64,000 nt of DNA from Betaproteobacteria bacterium. GTDB lineage: Bacteria; Pseudomonadota; Gammaproteobacteria; Burkholderiales; Rhodocyclaceae. The DNA lies in contig JADJXY010000002.1 of assembly GCA_016720065.1 (NCBI GenBank), forward strand, positions 8,501 to 72,500, read 5' to 3'. Both the position numbers and the translations under genes were made by a program. Shown piece by piece: positions 26,587 to 35,249 of this stretch (position 1 is its first letter; each line of letters begins with the position of its first letter). The notes beneath the pieces are model-generated. The model was not told where the DNA came from. It searched no databases and saw only the letters and a program-made list of their open reading frames with translations.

Positions 26587-27030
26587 TCAGCGGTTGAGTT
26601 TCCGCATGCGCTCCGAGGGGGTGATGATGTCGGTGAGGCGGATGCCGAATTTGTCGTTGACCACCACCACCTCACCCTGGGCGATCAGGGTGCCATTCAC
26701 CAGTACGTCCATGGGTTCGCCGGCCATGGCGTCGAGTTCCACCACCGAGCCGTGGGCGAGTTGCAGCAGGTTCTTGATGGTGATCTTGGTGCGGCCGAGT
26801 TCCACCGTGATCTGGACCGGGATGTCCAGGATCATGTCCAGGTCGTTGAGCACCCCGGCGCTACCGCCGGGGTCGCCGAAGGAGGGGAAGATGTTGGCGG
26901 GCTGGGCGGCCGCGGCGCTGGGGGCGTCTTCGACCGTCTGCTCCGCCATGGCGGCGGCCCAATCGTCCTCGCTGATCTGGCCGTCGTCTTCCGCGACGGT
27001 GTTTTCGCTTGCTTCCATTTCGTCAGCCAT
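26587..27030 (-). CDS. fliN: Flagellar motor switch protein FliN
   Basis: The 147-residue protein has an acidic N-terminal extension and the conserved SpoA domain (residues about 65-145: LDMILDIPVQITVELGRTKI, LLQLAHGSVVELDAMAGEP, and the end RLTDIITPSERMRKL). FliN forms the lower C-ring with FliM and binds the export ATPase complex through FliH. Its start overlaps the fliM stop by eight bases. It is the last flagellar gene of this operon here; fliO does not follow. Confidence 0.96.
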   Translation of the reverse strand: MADEMEASENTVAEDDGQISEDDWAAAMAEQTVEDAPSAAAAQPANIFPSFGDPGGSAGVLNDLDMILDIPVQITVELGRTKITIKNLLQLAHGSVVELDAMAGEPMDVLVNGTLIAQGEVVVVNDKFGIRLTDIITPSERMRKLNR

Positions 27031-28033
27031 GGTTGTCTCCCGGCGCCGCTTCGCCCTGTTGTGCCTCTGCGGAGATGAATCGTTCGATCTTGAGGGCGTA
27101 CTGCCCGTTCTGCTGGCCGTAGCGGCATTCCATCAGGGGAATGTTGTCCACGTGGGCGACCACCCGGTCGGGGATGTTGATGGGAATCACATCGCCGATC
27201 TTGAGCTTAAGGATTTGCCCCAGGCTGATTTCCGCCCGCCCCAGGTGGGCGGCGATTTCCACCTCGGCGCCCTGGAGCTGCTTGCGCAGGGTGGTGATCC
27301 AGCGCTTGTCGGTGGAGAGCTGGTCGCTCTGCATGGTGCTGTAGAGCAGGTCGCGGATCGGCTCCAGCATGGAATAGGGAAAGCAGATGTGCATGTCCGC
27401 CGTGGCGCCGCCGAATTCCAGGGTGAAGGTGGTTGAAACCACGATTTCCGACGGGGTGGCGATATTGGCGAACTGCGAATTCATTTCCGAGCGGACGTAC
27501 TCGAACTGGATGTCGCACACCGGCTTCCAGGATTTGCCGTATTCGTTGAACACCACGGTCAGCAGGCCCTGGATGATGCGCTGCTCGGTGGGGGTGAAAT
27601 CGCGCCCCTCGACACGGGTATGAAAGCGGCCGTCGCCGCCGAACATATTGTCCACCACCAGGAAGACCAGATTGGGGTCGAAGACGAAGAGCGCCGTTCC
27701 GCGCAGGGGTTTGGCCACCACCAGGTTGAGGTTGGTGGGGACCACCAGGTTGCGGATGAACTCGCTGTATTTCTGCACGCGGATCGGGCCCACCGAAATT
27801 TCCGCATTGCGGTGCATGTAGTTGAACAGGCCGATGCGCAGATAGCGGGCGAAGCGCTCGTTGATGAGCTCCATGGTCGGCATGCGACCGCGGACGATGC
27901 GCTCCTGGGTGCCCAGGTTGTAGTTGCGGACGCCGCCACCTTCCTCGCCGCCGGATTCGGGTTCGTCGACCTCCCCGGTGACCCCTTTCAGGAGGGCATC
28001 GACCTCGTCCTGGGAGAGAAAGTCGCCGGCCAT
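27023..28033 (-). CDS. fliM: Flagellar motor switch protein FliM
   Basis: The 336-residue protein has the N-terminal CheY-binding and switch motif region (FLSQDEVDALLKG), the middle CheC-like domain (MPTMELINERFARYLR, VVPTNLNLVVAKPLRGTALF in part) and a C-terminal SpoA domain (GRAEISLGQILKLKIGDVIP). It couples CheY-P binding to rotor reversal. It follows fliL with a five-base gap and overlaps fliN. Confidence 0.97.
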   Translation of the reverse strand: MAGDFLSQDEVDALLKGVTGEVDEPESGGEEGGGVRNYNLGTQERIVRGRMPTMELINERFARYLRIGLFNYMHRNAEISVGPIRVQKYSEFIRNLVVPTNLNLVVAKPLRGTALFVFDPNLVFLVVDNMFGGDGRFHTRVEGRDFTPTEQRIIQGLLTVVFNEYGKSWKPVCDIQFEYVRSEMNSQFANIATPSEIVVSTTFTLEFGGATADMHICFPYSMLEPIRDLLYSTMQSDQLSTDKRWITTLRKQLQGAEVEIAAHLGRAEISLGQILKLKIGDVIPINIPDRVVAHVDNIPLMECRYGQQNGQYALKIERFISAEAQQGEAAPGDNHG

Positions 28034-28038
28034 GGCCC

Positions 28039-28611
28039 CTACTGGATGATGAAGGAGGTGAACAACACGGACTTGGCCGGCCCTTCTTCGGAGATCTTTT
28101 CGCCCTTCTTGTTGCGCTTGGGTGGTTCGAGCACGTCGTTGACCGTTTCCAGCAACTCTGCGGCGAGCTTTTCCTTGCCTTCCCGGCTGATGAGTTCGGA
28201 AGCCTTCTTGCCCGAGAGGAGCAGGGTGATGTTGTTGCGAATCTTGGGCATGTGGGCCTTCAGCGCTGCGTCGGCGGCGGGATCCTCGAACTCGACGGAG
28301 AGCGCGACCTGGAGGTACTGGTCGCCGGTCTCCGGCACCAGATTGACGGTGAAGGGTTCCAGCGTGGCGAAGATGGGATGGGCCTCCTTCTCCTTCTTCT
28401 TGTCCTTTTTCTTGGGCTTGGCGGATTCTTCGGCCACATCCTCTTCGTCGGCGTGTTCATCACCGCCCTTCTTCAGGAGGAAGAAGGCGGCACCCCCACC
28501 CCCAAGGACGAGGAGCAGCACCACCGCCACGATGATGATGAGCAGTTTCTTGCTTTTCTTGGGTGCTGCCGCCTGGTCTTCACCTTCGGCGGGCTTTGCG
28601 TCTTTGGCCAT
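28039..28611 (-). CDS. fliL: Flagellar basal body-associated protein FliL
   Basis: The 190-residue protein has a short cytoplasmic N-terminus, one membrane segment (LLIIIVAVVLLLVLGGGGAA), an acidic and lysine-rich linker and a periplasmic domain with FATLEPFTVNLVPE. FliL surrounds stator units and supports their activity. The longer charged linker is a local feature. It lies between fliK and fliM in the normal order. Confidence 0.93.
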   Translation of the reverse strand: MAKDAKPAEGEDQAAAPKKSKKLLIIIVAVVLLLVLGGGGAAFFLLKKGGDEHADEEDVAEESAKPKKKDKKKEKEAHPIFATLEPFTVNLVPETGDQYLQVALSVEFEDPAADAALKAHMPKIRNNITLLLSGKKASELISREGKEKLAAELLETVNDVLEPPKRNKKGEKISEEGPAKSVLFTSFIIQ

Positions 28612-28653
28612 CTAGCTGTCCCCGTTCTTGAATGTCTCCCCGCGGCGCAGGGC

Positions 28654-29745
28654 TCAGGCGAAGAGATCCACCATGCCCCTGCCCCGTTGCATCGGAAGGG
28701 GAACCGCGCCCCCGCCCGGTGCGTCGCCGGTCGCGGCAAGTATAGCCGCATCATTGCCGAAGCGGGGACTGGCAGGGCTTTCCGGCCAGTTCCCGCTGCG
28801 CTCGTGTTGCGCCTGGGCGCCCACGTGGGTCTGGCCCAGATCGATGCCGGCGCCGGCCAGCATTTCCCGCAGCCGGGGCAGGGCGTCGGCGATGGCCTGG
28901 CGCACTTCGGCATGGGGCGAGGTGAAGCTCGCGCTCGCCTGGTCGCCGCTCAGGTTGAGGGTGATCTGCAGGGGCCCCAGCTCGGGGGGATTGACATTGA
29001 TGCGGGCCGTCTGCTCGTCGTGGCGGGCCATCCACACCACCCGGTTGCCCAGATCGTCGCCCCAGCGGGGGTGGGCGACGGGGGTCTCCAGGCCCGTGGC
29101 GGTGGGGGTGTCGGGTGTCGCGTGCCGCAAGGGCAGGGTGGCGTTCAGGGCAGCGGCCGCCGGGGGCGTTTCCGCCGGGGCGCCGGCCGCCGCCGCAGGC
29201 AGCGCCTCCGGCAAGGAGGCGGCAAGTTTTGCCGCCGGGATGTCGCTGCCGGGGAGGTTCATGCCGGCCACGGGACTGGGCAGGGCCGCGGGGAGGATGC
29301 CGCCCGCCGCGGAAGCGGGGTCTTGCTCGGCGCGAGCGGTGGCGCCGCGCTGGGCGCCGGGCTCGATGCCCTGCGCGGTCGGCGGGCCACCGCGCAGGGG
29401 AAGGCTGCGGGCGAGGTCCGGGTCGATGGGAAGATCGGCGCGGGCCGGGGGGCGGGGAAGGGCGGCATCCGGGGGCAGCGGCAGCCCCAGGGCGGCCAGG
29501 GCCGCGGGATCAGGGCCGGAAAGGGAAGCAGCGGGGTCCAGGGATGCAGTTTCTTCGTCCGCAGTCAGCGGCGCTTCGCCTTTGGCCTCGCCCTGGGCGG
29601 CCAGGGCCGGGGGCAGGGGAATGCCCATCTGGGCGAGGAAGAGGGCGGCAAAGCCACCGGTCGCAGGGTCCGCCGCGACGGCGTTGGGACCGGCAGGCAG
29701 GGGGGTACCCGGGGCGGGCGGGGTGCTGACGGCGGGAATGGCCAT
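28654..29745 (-). CDS. fliK: Flagellar hook-length control protein FliK
   Basis: The 363-residue protein is rich in Ala and Pro through its first 230 residues, as expected for the ruler part. It ends in a conserved Flg_hook domain (residues about 250-330: ARINVNPPELGPLQITLNLS, then AEVRQAIADALPRLREMLA). FliK measures hook length and switches FlhB specificity. It lies between fliJ and fliL; gaps of 99 and 42 bases flank it. A second FliK-like gene is at 41189-42370. Confidence 0.9.
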   Translation of the reverse strand: MAIPAVSTPPAPGTPLPAGPNAVAADPATGGFAALFLAQMGIPLPPALAAQGEAKGEAPLTADEETASLDPAASLSGPDPAALAALGLPLPPDAALPRPPARADLPIDPDLARSLPLRGGPPTAQGIEPGAQRGATARAEQDPASAAGGILPAALPSPVAGMNLPGSDIPAAKLAASLPEALPAAAAGAPAETPPAAAALNATLPLRHATPDTPTATGLETPVAHPRWGDDLGNRVVWMARHDEQTARINVNPPELGPLQITLNLSGDQASASFTSPHAEVRQAIADALPRLREMLAGAGIDLGQTHVGAQAQHERSGNWPESPASPRFGNDAAILAATGDAPGGGAVPLPMQRGRGMVDLFA

Positions 29746-29844
29746 GGACAGTCCTCGGGCGACGAAGAAGATGGCAGCGAATCAGCAAGAGACATGCCAG
29801 TTCCGCCGGAGTTGCCGCGACTGGCGCGGTGGATCACGGCCGGC

Positions 29845-30297
29845 TCAGGCGTCGTCGGGCGTTTGTCCTTCCCGCGCACGGGCGGCGTACTCGTCCTGTT
29901 CCTTCTGTTCCTGCCGGTTGTCGCGGTAGCGCTCCCGCGCCTCGTGACGGTCGGAAAGGGTATCGATGGCCTTGAGGCGCTTGTTCTGCTCCTTCCACGC
30001 GGCCTGCCCGGCGGCGGTGCCCCGTTCCGAATCGGCCACGGCCCTCGCCTGCTGCCGGATGGCGTCGTCGATGCGGGCCATGAAGTCCTGAAAATTGCGC
30101 AGGGCCATCGGCGTGAGCCCGCCGGAAACGGCTTCGCGGTAGCGCTGGGCGTATTCCTCCCGGTACTGCTCCAGGAGCTCAAGGCGGCTGCGGGCGCTCT
30201 GCTCGGCGGCGATGAGACGGCCCAGACGACGGGTCGCCTCGTCGGTCCGGGTCTGCATCAGGTCCAGCAGGGGTTGCAGGGTGAAGGGGCGGCTCAC
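29845..30297 (-). CDS. fliJ: Flagellar export chaperone FliJ
   Basis: The 150-residue protein is almost fully helical and charged, begins FTLQPLLDLMQTRTDEATRR and has the two-helix coiled-coil pattern of FliJ, which acts in the export ATPase stalk with FliI. It is 14 bases downstream of fliI. Confidence 0.9.
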   Translation of the reverse strand: MSRPFTLQPLLDLMQTRTDEATRRLGRLIAAEQSARSRLELLEQYREEYAQRYREAVSGGLTPMALRNFQDFMARIDDAIRQQARAVADSERGTAAGQAAWKEQNKRLKAIDTLSDRHEARERYRDNRQEQKEQDEYAARAREGQTPDDA

Positions 30298-30311
30298 GGG
30301 GGGGCTGGCGT

Positions 30312-31712
30312 TCAGAGCAGGGAGCGCAACTGCGCGGCGCTGGCGGCGAAGTCGGCCCGTTCGGCCAGCGGTTGCTGCAGGAAGGCCTCCATGCGCGGAT
30401 AGAGGGCGATGGCCTGGTCGAGGACCGGGTCCGAGCCGGCCACGTAGGCGCCCACTGAAATCAAATCCCGTGAACGCTGGTAGCGGGCAAAGAGCACCTT
30501 GAAGCGGCGGATGAGGTCCAGGTGGCCCGGCTCCACCAGACTGACCAGGGCGCGGCTGATGGATTGCTCGACATCCACCGCCGGGTAGTGGCCCGCGTCG
30601 GCCAGGGCGCGGGAGAGGACGACGTGGCCGTCGAGAATGGCGCGGGCCGCGTCGGCGATGGGGTCCTGCTGGTCGTCGCCTTCGGTGAGCACGGTATAGA
30701 AAGCGGTGATGGAGCCGCCCCCTTCGGGCCCGTTGCCGGCCCGCTCGACCAGTTGCGGCAGGCGGGCGAAGACCGAGGGCGGGTAGCCCCGGGTGGCGGG
30801 CGGTTCGCCGATGGCCAGGGCGATTTCGCGCTGGGCCATGGCGTAGCGGGTGAGGGAATCCATGATGAGCAGGACCTGCTTGCCCTGGTCACGGAAGTGC
30901 TCGGCGATGGTCGTGGCGTAGGCCGCGCCCTGCAGGCGCATGAGGGGGCCGGTGTCGGCCGGGGCGGCGACGACCACGGCCCGGGTCATGCCTGCTTCTC
31001 CCAGGATCTGGTCGATGAATTCCTTCACCTCGCGGCCCCGCTCGCCGATCAGGCCGACGACGATCACATCGGCCTCGGTGTAGCGGGCCATCATGCCCAG
31101 GAGTACGGACTTGCCGACGCCGGAACCGGCGAAGAGGCCCATGCGCTGCCCGCGGCCGACGGTGAGCAGGGCGTTGATGACGCGGATCCCCACGTCCAGG
31201 GGCTGGGCGATGGCGGCCCGGGCCATGGGATTGGTGGGCCGGCTTTGCAGGGGGCGCAGTTGCTGGCTGACCAGGGGGCCGCGCCCGTCCAGGGGGCGTC
31301 CGACGCCATCCACCACCCGGCCCAGGAGCCCTTCGCCTACCGGCACCTGCTTGGCCCGGTCGATGGCGCGGCGGCGCTGGGGAATGGCGGCACCCACCCG
31401 GGGCGGCAGCCCGGGGGTCTCGAAGGCCACCACCTGGGCGCCCGGCGAGAGGCCATAGACGTCGTCGGAAGGCATGAGATAGAGCTTCTCGCCGGCAAAG
31501 CCCACCACCTCCGCCTCGACCGGGGTGCCGCCCGAGGGCAGCACGCGGCAGGAACTGCCCAGGGGGAGCTTGAGTCCGGCGGCTTCCATCACCAGACCGT
31601 TGATGCGGGTCAGTCGGCCGCTCGGCCACAGAGGCTGTGCCCCGGCGGCGGAATTCTGGCAGTTGGCGAGAAATTGCCGCCAGCGTCCGGCGTGGTCGGG
31701 AAGCCCGCTCAC
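30312..31712 (-). CDS. fliI: Flagellum-specific ATP synthase FliI
   Basis: The 466-residue ATPase has the Walker A motif GSGVGKSVLLGMM near residue 190, Walker B VLLIMDSLTRYA and the type III export ATPase signature PPSVFARLPQLVERAG. It energises unfolding and unloading of export substrates. It overlaps the end of fliH by four bases (ATGA-type coupling). Confidence 0.97.
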   Translation of the reverse strand: MSGLPDHAGRWRQFLANCQNSAAGAQPLWPSGRLTRINGLVMEAAGLKLPLGSSCRVLPSGGTPVEAEVVGFAGEKLYLMPSDDVYGLSPGAQVVAFETPGLPPRVGAAIPQRRRAIDRAKQVPVGEGLLGRVVDGVGRPLDGRGPLVSQQLRPLQSRPTNPMARAAIAQPLDVGIRVINALLTVGRGQRMGLFAGSGVGKSVLLGMMARYTEADVIVVGLIGERGREVKEFIDQILGEAGMTRAVVVAAPADTGPLMRLQGAAYATTIAEHFRDQGKQVLLIMDSLTRYAMAQREIALAIGEPPATRGYPPSVFARLPQLVERAGNGPEGGGSITAFYTVLTEGDDQQDPIADAARAILDGHVVLSRALADAGHYPAVDVEQSISRALVSLVEPGHLDLIRRFKVLFARYQRSRDLISVGAYVAGSDPVLDQAIALYPRMEAFLQQPLAERADFAASAAQLRSLL

Positions 31713-32401
31713 CGCTCCTCCCGCCGTTCCTCGGCGGGCGCCGCGCCGACGGCTTCCAGGACCCGCTTCCAGCGCATCTCCAGGCTGGCGTCCACTTCGC
31801 TGGTGCCGGCCTTGACGAGGCAGCCGCCAGGCGTGATGTCGCGGTCGTCCAGGATCTGCCAGCCGGAATGGGAAAAGGATTCCCCCAGGTGGGCGCGCAG
31901 GCTGGCGCCGTCGTCCGGATGGACGTGGACGACCACGTGGCCGTGGTGCAGGGGCAGGGCGGCAAGGGCCTCGCGCACCACCGGGAGCAGGGCATCCCGG
32001 TCCACGGCCAGGGTCTTTCGCAGCACTTGACCCGCCAGTTCCACGGCCAGGGCGAGGACCTCGTCGGCCAGGGTCTGATCGATGTTCCCCAGGGACTGGG
32101 AGAAGTTTTCGGCCAGGGCGGCGAAGCGCTCGGCCGCCTCTCTCGCCTCGGCCAGACCCTCGGCGTGACCCGCCTGGTAGCCCTCTTCACGCCCGCCGGC
32201 CCGGGCTTCTTCGTGGATGCGCTCGATGTCCTCGGCGGTGGGCAGGGCCACCCCGGCGACGTCTTCCCCCCTGTCCGGGAGGGGCTCCGGCTCCGGCTGC
32301 GGCGGCGCCGCGACGGGCTCGGGCGCCTCACCCAGGTCGAAGGCGTCGGCCTGCCAGCGGCGGTAGCTGTCGAGTTGTTCCTTGGGGATATAGGCCGGCA
32401 T
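31709..32401 (-). CDS. fliH: Flagellar assembly protein FliH
   Basis: The 230-residue protein starts MPAYIPKEQLDSYRRWQ, the conserved N-terminal motif binding FliN and FlhA. It then has an acidic Pro-rich linker, Ala- and Glu-rich helices with Gly repeats (EEARAGGREEGYQAGHAEGL) and a C-terminal FliI-binding domain. It is 18 bases downstream of fliG. Confidence 0.93.
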   Translation of the reverse strand: MPAYIPKEQLDSYRRWQADAFDLGEAPEPVAAPPQPEPEPLPDRGEDVAGVALPTAEDIERIHEEARAGGREEGYQAGHAEGLAEAREAAERFAALAENFSQSLGNIDQTLADEVLALAVELAGQVLRKTLAVDRDALLPVVREALAALPLHHGHVVVHVHPDDGASLRAHLGESFSHSGWQILDDRDITPGGCLVKAGTSEVDASLEMRWKRVLEAVGAAPAEERREER

Positions 32402-32419
32402 GGAAGACCCGCAGGGGGC

Positions 32420-33427
32420 TTAGAGCATCTGCTCGCCGCCGGCGCCGCCCAGGACGATCTGGCCCTCGTCGGCAAGGCGGCGGACGGTCTTGAGGATTTC
32501 CTTCTGCTCCGCCTCGACCTCGGAAACCCGCACCGGCCCTTTGGATTCCAGATCTTCCCGCAGCATCTCGGCAGCGCGCTGGGACATATTGCGGAAAATC
32601 TTCTCGCGCAGGGCTTCGTTGGCGCCCTTGAGAGCCAGGACCAGGGAGTCGGACTGCACCTCGCGCAGGATGATCTGAATCGAGCGGTCGTCGATATCCA
32701 TCAGGTTCTCGAAGACGAACATTTCGTCGAGAATCTTTTGGGCGAGGTCCGGGTCGTACTCGCGGATGGCGTCGATGACCGAGGTTTCGTTGGCGGTGCC
32801 GATGAAGTTGAGGATTTCCGCCACCGTGCGCACCCCGCCCAGGGCGGTCTTCTTCATGGTTGCCGATCCGGCCAGGATGCGCGCCATGGCGTCGTTCAGC
32901 TCGCGCAGGGCCGCGGGCTGGATGCCTTCCAGGGTGGCGATGCGCAGCACCACGTCGTTCCTGAGGCGCTCGGTGAAGTGGTTGAGGATTTCGCTGGAAT
33001 GGTCGTGTTCCAGGTGCACCAGGATGGTGGCGATGATCTGGGGGTGCTCGTTCTTGACCAGATCGGCCACCGTGGCGGCGTCCATCCACTTCAGGCCCTC
33101 GATGCCCGAAGTCTCGCCCCCCTGCAGGATGCGGGAAATGAGGTTGGACGCCTTGTCGTCCCCCAAGGCCTTGGTCAGGACCGAGCGGATGTAGTTGTCG
33201 GTATCGACGTGTACCGAAGCGTGCTCGACGGCGATGGTGTGGAATTCGTCCAGCACCGCCTCGACCTTGGCCCGGGGAACCGATTTGAGCGCGGCCATGG
33301 CGTGCCCCAGCTTCTGGACCTCGCGGGGGCCCAGATGCTTGAGCACTTCGGCGGCGTGGTCTTCGCCCAGGGCGATGAGCAGGGTGGCGCTTTTTTCGAC
33401 GCCTTCTTCCGCACTAGCCATTGGCAC
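32420..33427 (-). CDS. fliG: Flagellar motor switch protein FliG
   Basis: The 335-residue protein has the three FliG domains: the N-terminal FliF-binding part, the middle part with EHPQIIATILVHLEHD, and the C-terminal torque part with MFVFENLMDIDDRSIQIILR and the charged helix residues. It carries torque from the stator to the rotor. It overlaps fliF by 14 bases. Confidence 0.97.
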   Translation of the reverse strand: MPMASAEEGVEKSATLLIALGEDHAAEVLKHLGPREVQKLGHAMAALKSVPRAKVEAVLDEFHTIAVEHASVHVDTDNYIRSVLTKALGDDKASNLISRILQGGETSGIEGLKWMDAATVADLVKNEHPQIIATILVHLEHDHSSEILNHFTERLRNDVVLRIATLEGIQPAALRELNDAMARILAGSATMKKTALGGVRTVAEILNFIGTANETSVIDAIREYDPDLAQKILDEMFVFENLMDIDDRSIQIILREVQSDSLVLALKGANEALREKIFRNMSQRAAEMLREDLESKGPVRVSEVEAEQKEILKTVRRLADEGQIVLGGAGGEQML

Positions 33428-35162
33428 CCATCCAGTCCTTGATGATGTTGGCTACCGCCTTGGGGTCGGCCTGGGCGATGTCGCGGGCCTTCTGCAGCTT
33501 GGCGGCGTAGTGGTCGATGGTCACCTTGTCCTCGCCTTCCAGGCCGGCGGCCAGGGGGCTGCCCTCGCCCAGGATTTCGCCGGCCAGCCCCGCCTCGGCG
33601 GCGGCTGCGGCGGCGACCTCGGCGGGGGAAGGGAACATGGTCTTCAGGAGCGGCTGCACGATCTTGAAGTAGATGAAGGCCAGGATGGCGGCAATCAGCA
33701 GGTACTTGGCCAGCTCCCGGGCCATGGAGACATTTTCCGGATCTTTCCAGATCGGCAGGCCAGCGTCGCTCTTGTCGCTGGCGGTGAAGGGAGCGTTGGC
33801 CACCGACAGGGTGTCGCCCCGATCCTTGGAAAAGCCCATGGCTTCGCGGACGAGGTCGTTGATCTGTTTCATTTCCCCTTCCGGCAGGGCCTTGGCGGCG
33901 GATTTGCCGTCCTTGCCCGTTTCCAGCCGGTGATTGACCACCACAGCGGCCGAGAGGCGGCGAATGGCCCCCATGTTCTGTTTGGTGTAGCGGACGGTCT
34001 TGTCCACCTCGTAATTGACCGTGTTGTTCTTGGTGGTGCTGATGGGCTGGCCGGCTGCGGCCATGGGCGCGCTGATGCCGGCGACCTGCACCTTGCCGGC
34101 AAGGTCGCCGGGCTTGGCCGCCTGGCCCGGGGCGGCGCCGGTGGGCGGCGTGGTCAGGGGGGCCGTGGCGGGGACCGGCGGCTGATTGGTGAGGGCGCCA
34201 GGGACGCCGCCCGGGGTCTGGTTGACCGCCGCCGATTCGCTGCTCTGCTGGCTGCGGATGGCCGTGTTCTCGGGGGTGTTGTTGGGGCGGTAGCTTTCGG
34301 CGGTCTGTTCGCTCTGGGAAAAATCGATGTCGGCTGCCACCTGGACCTTGTAATTGTCCCCGCCCAGGACCGGCTTCAGGATGGCGTCGATGCGGGCGAT
34401 GACGCTGGCCTCCACCTCGCGCATGTACTTGAGCTGGGCCGGGTCGAGGCCGGCCTCGGTGAGTTTGCTCTTGAGCTGCGAGAGCAGGCTGCCGTTCTGG
34501 TCCAGGACGGTGACGTTGGAGATGGGCAATTGCGGCACGCTGGCCGCCACCAGATTGGTGATGCCCACCACCTGGGCCGCATCGAGAACGCGCCCCGGGT
34601 AGAGGGTGACCAGGACGGACGCGGTGGGCTTTTGCTCCTCGCGCACGAAGACCGAGGGCTTGGGGATGGCGAGATGGACGCGGGCCGCCTGGACCGAGCC
34701 GATGGACATGATGGTGCGGGCCAGCTCGCCTTCCAGCCCGCGCTGATAATTGACCTGTTCGGCAAACTGGCTGATGCCGAATTTCTGCCCCTCCATGAGC
34801 TCGAAGCCGACCATGCCGCCGCGGGGCAGTCCCTGGGAGGCGAGCTTGAGGCGCACCTCGTGCACCTTGTCGGAGGGCACGAGAATGGCGCCGCTGTCCG
34901 ACATGCGATGGGGAATGTTCTGTTGCTCCAGGGCGGCGATGATGGCGCCGCCGTCCTTTTCCGAAAGATTGGAGAAGAGCACCTTGAAGTCGCCGTGCTT
35001 GGCCCACAGGGCAGCGCCCACCAGGATGGCGACGATGGCGGCGAGGGCGGCGGCAAACATCATCTTCTGACGACTGTCGAGACGACCGAGGGCCTCGCGC
35101 AGGCGGTCCAGCGCTCCGACGGTCGGCGCGGCCCCCGCAGTGGTATCAGTCGTCGCTGCCAT
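33414..35162 (-). CDS. fliF: Flagellar MS-ring protein FliF
   Basis: The 582-residue protein has two membrane segments (near residues 37-57 and 460-480), the secretin-like ring-building motifs (YQRGLEGELARTIMSIGSVQ, VHLAIPKPSVFVREEQKP in part) and a C-terminal FliG-binding tail. It forms the basal body MS ring. It is the first gene of the fliF-G-H-I-J-K-L-M-N operon and is divergent from the FleS-like kinase gene; no clear sigma-54 site was found in the short gap. Confidence 0.97.
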   Translation of the reverse strand: MAATTDTTAGAAPTVGALDRLREALGRLDSRQKMMFAAALAAIVAILVGAALWAKHGDFKVLFSNLSEKDGGAIIAALEQQNIPHRMSDSGAILVPSDKVHEVRLKLASQGLPRGGMVGFELMEGQKFGISQFAEQVNYQRGLEGELARTIMSIGSVQAARVHLAIPKPSVFVREEQKPTASVLVTLYPGRVLDAAQVVGITNLVAASVPQLPISNVTVLDQNGSLLSQLKSKLTEAGLDPAQLKYMREVEASVIARIDAILKPVLGGDNYKVQVAADIDFSQSEQTAESYRPNNTPENTAIRSQQSSESAAVNQTPGGVPGALTNQPPVPATAPLTTPPTGAAPGQAAKPGDLAGKVQVAGISAPMAAAGQPISTTKNNTVNYEVDKTVRYTKQNMGAIRRLSAAVVVNHRLETGKDGKSAAKALPEGEMKQINDLVREAMGFSKDRGDTLSVANAPFTASDKSDAGLPIWKDPENVSMARELAKYLLIAAILAFIYFKIVQPLLKTMFPSPAEVAAAAAAEAGLAGEILGEGSPLAAGLEGEDKVTIDHYAAKLQKARDIAQADPKAVANIIKDWMGANG

Positions 35163-35249
35163 CTAAGCCGGTAAAACCCTGAAAAACAGAAGAAGAATCA
35201 ATCGGGAAGCCCCATTTTGCTAGAAATATTCTATATTAGCCGGGCCGAA

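Noticed and set aside
35163..35249. A sigma-54 promoter for fliF
   Set aside because: I tested the GG-N10-GC spacing on both strands in the gap and found no match.
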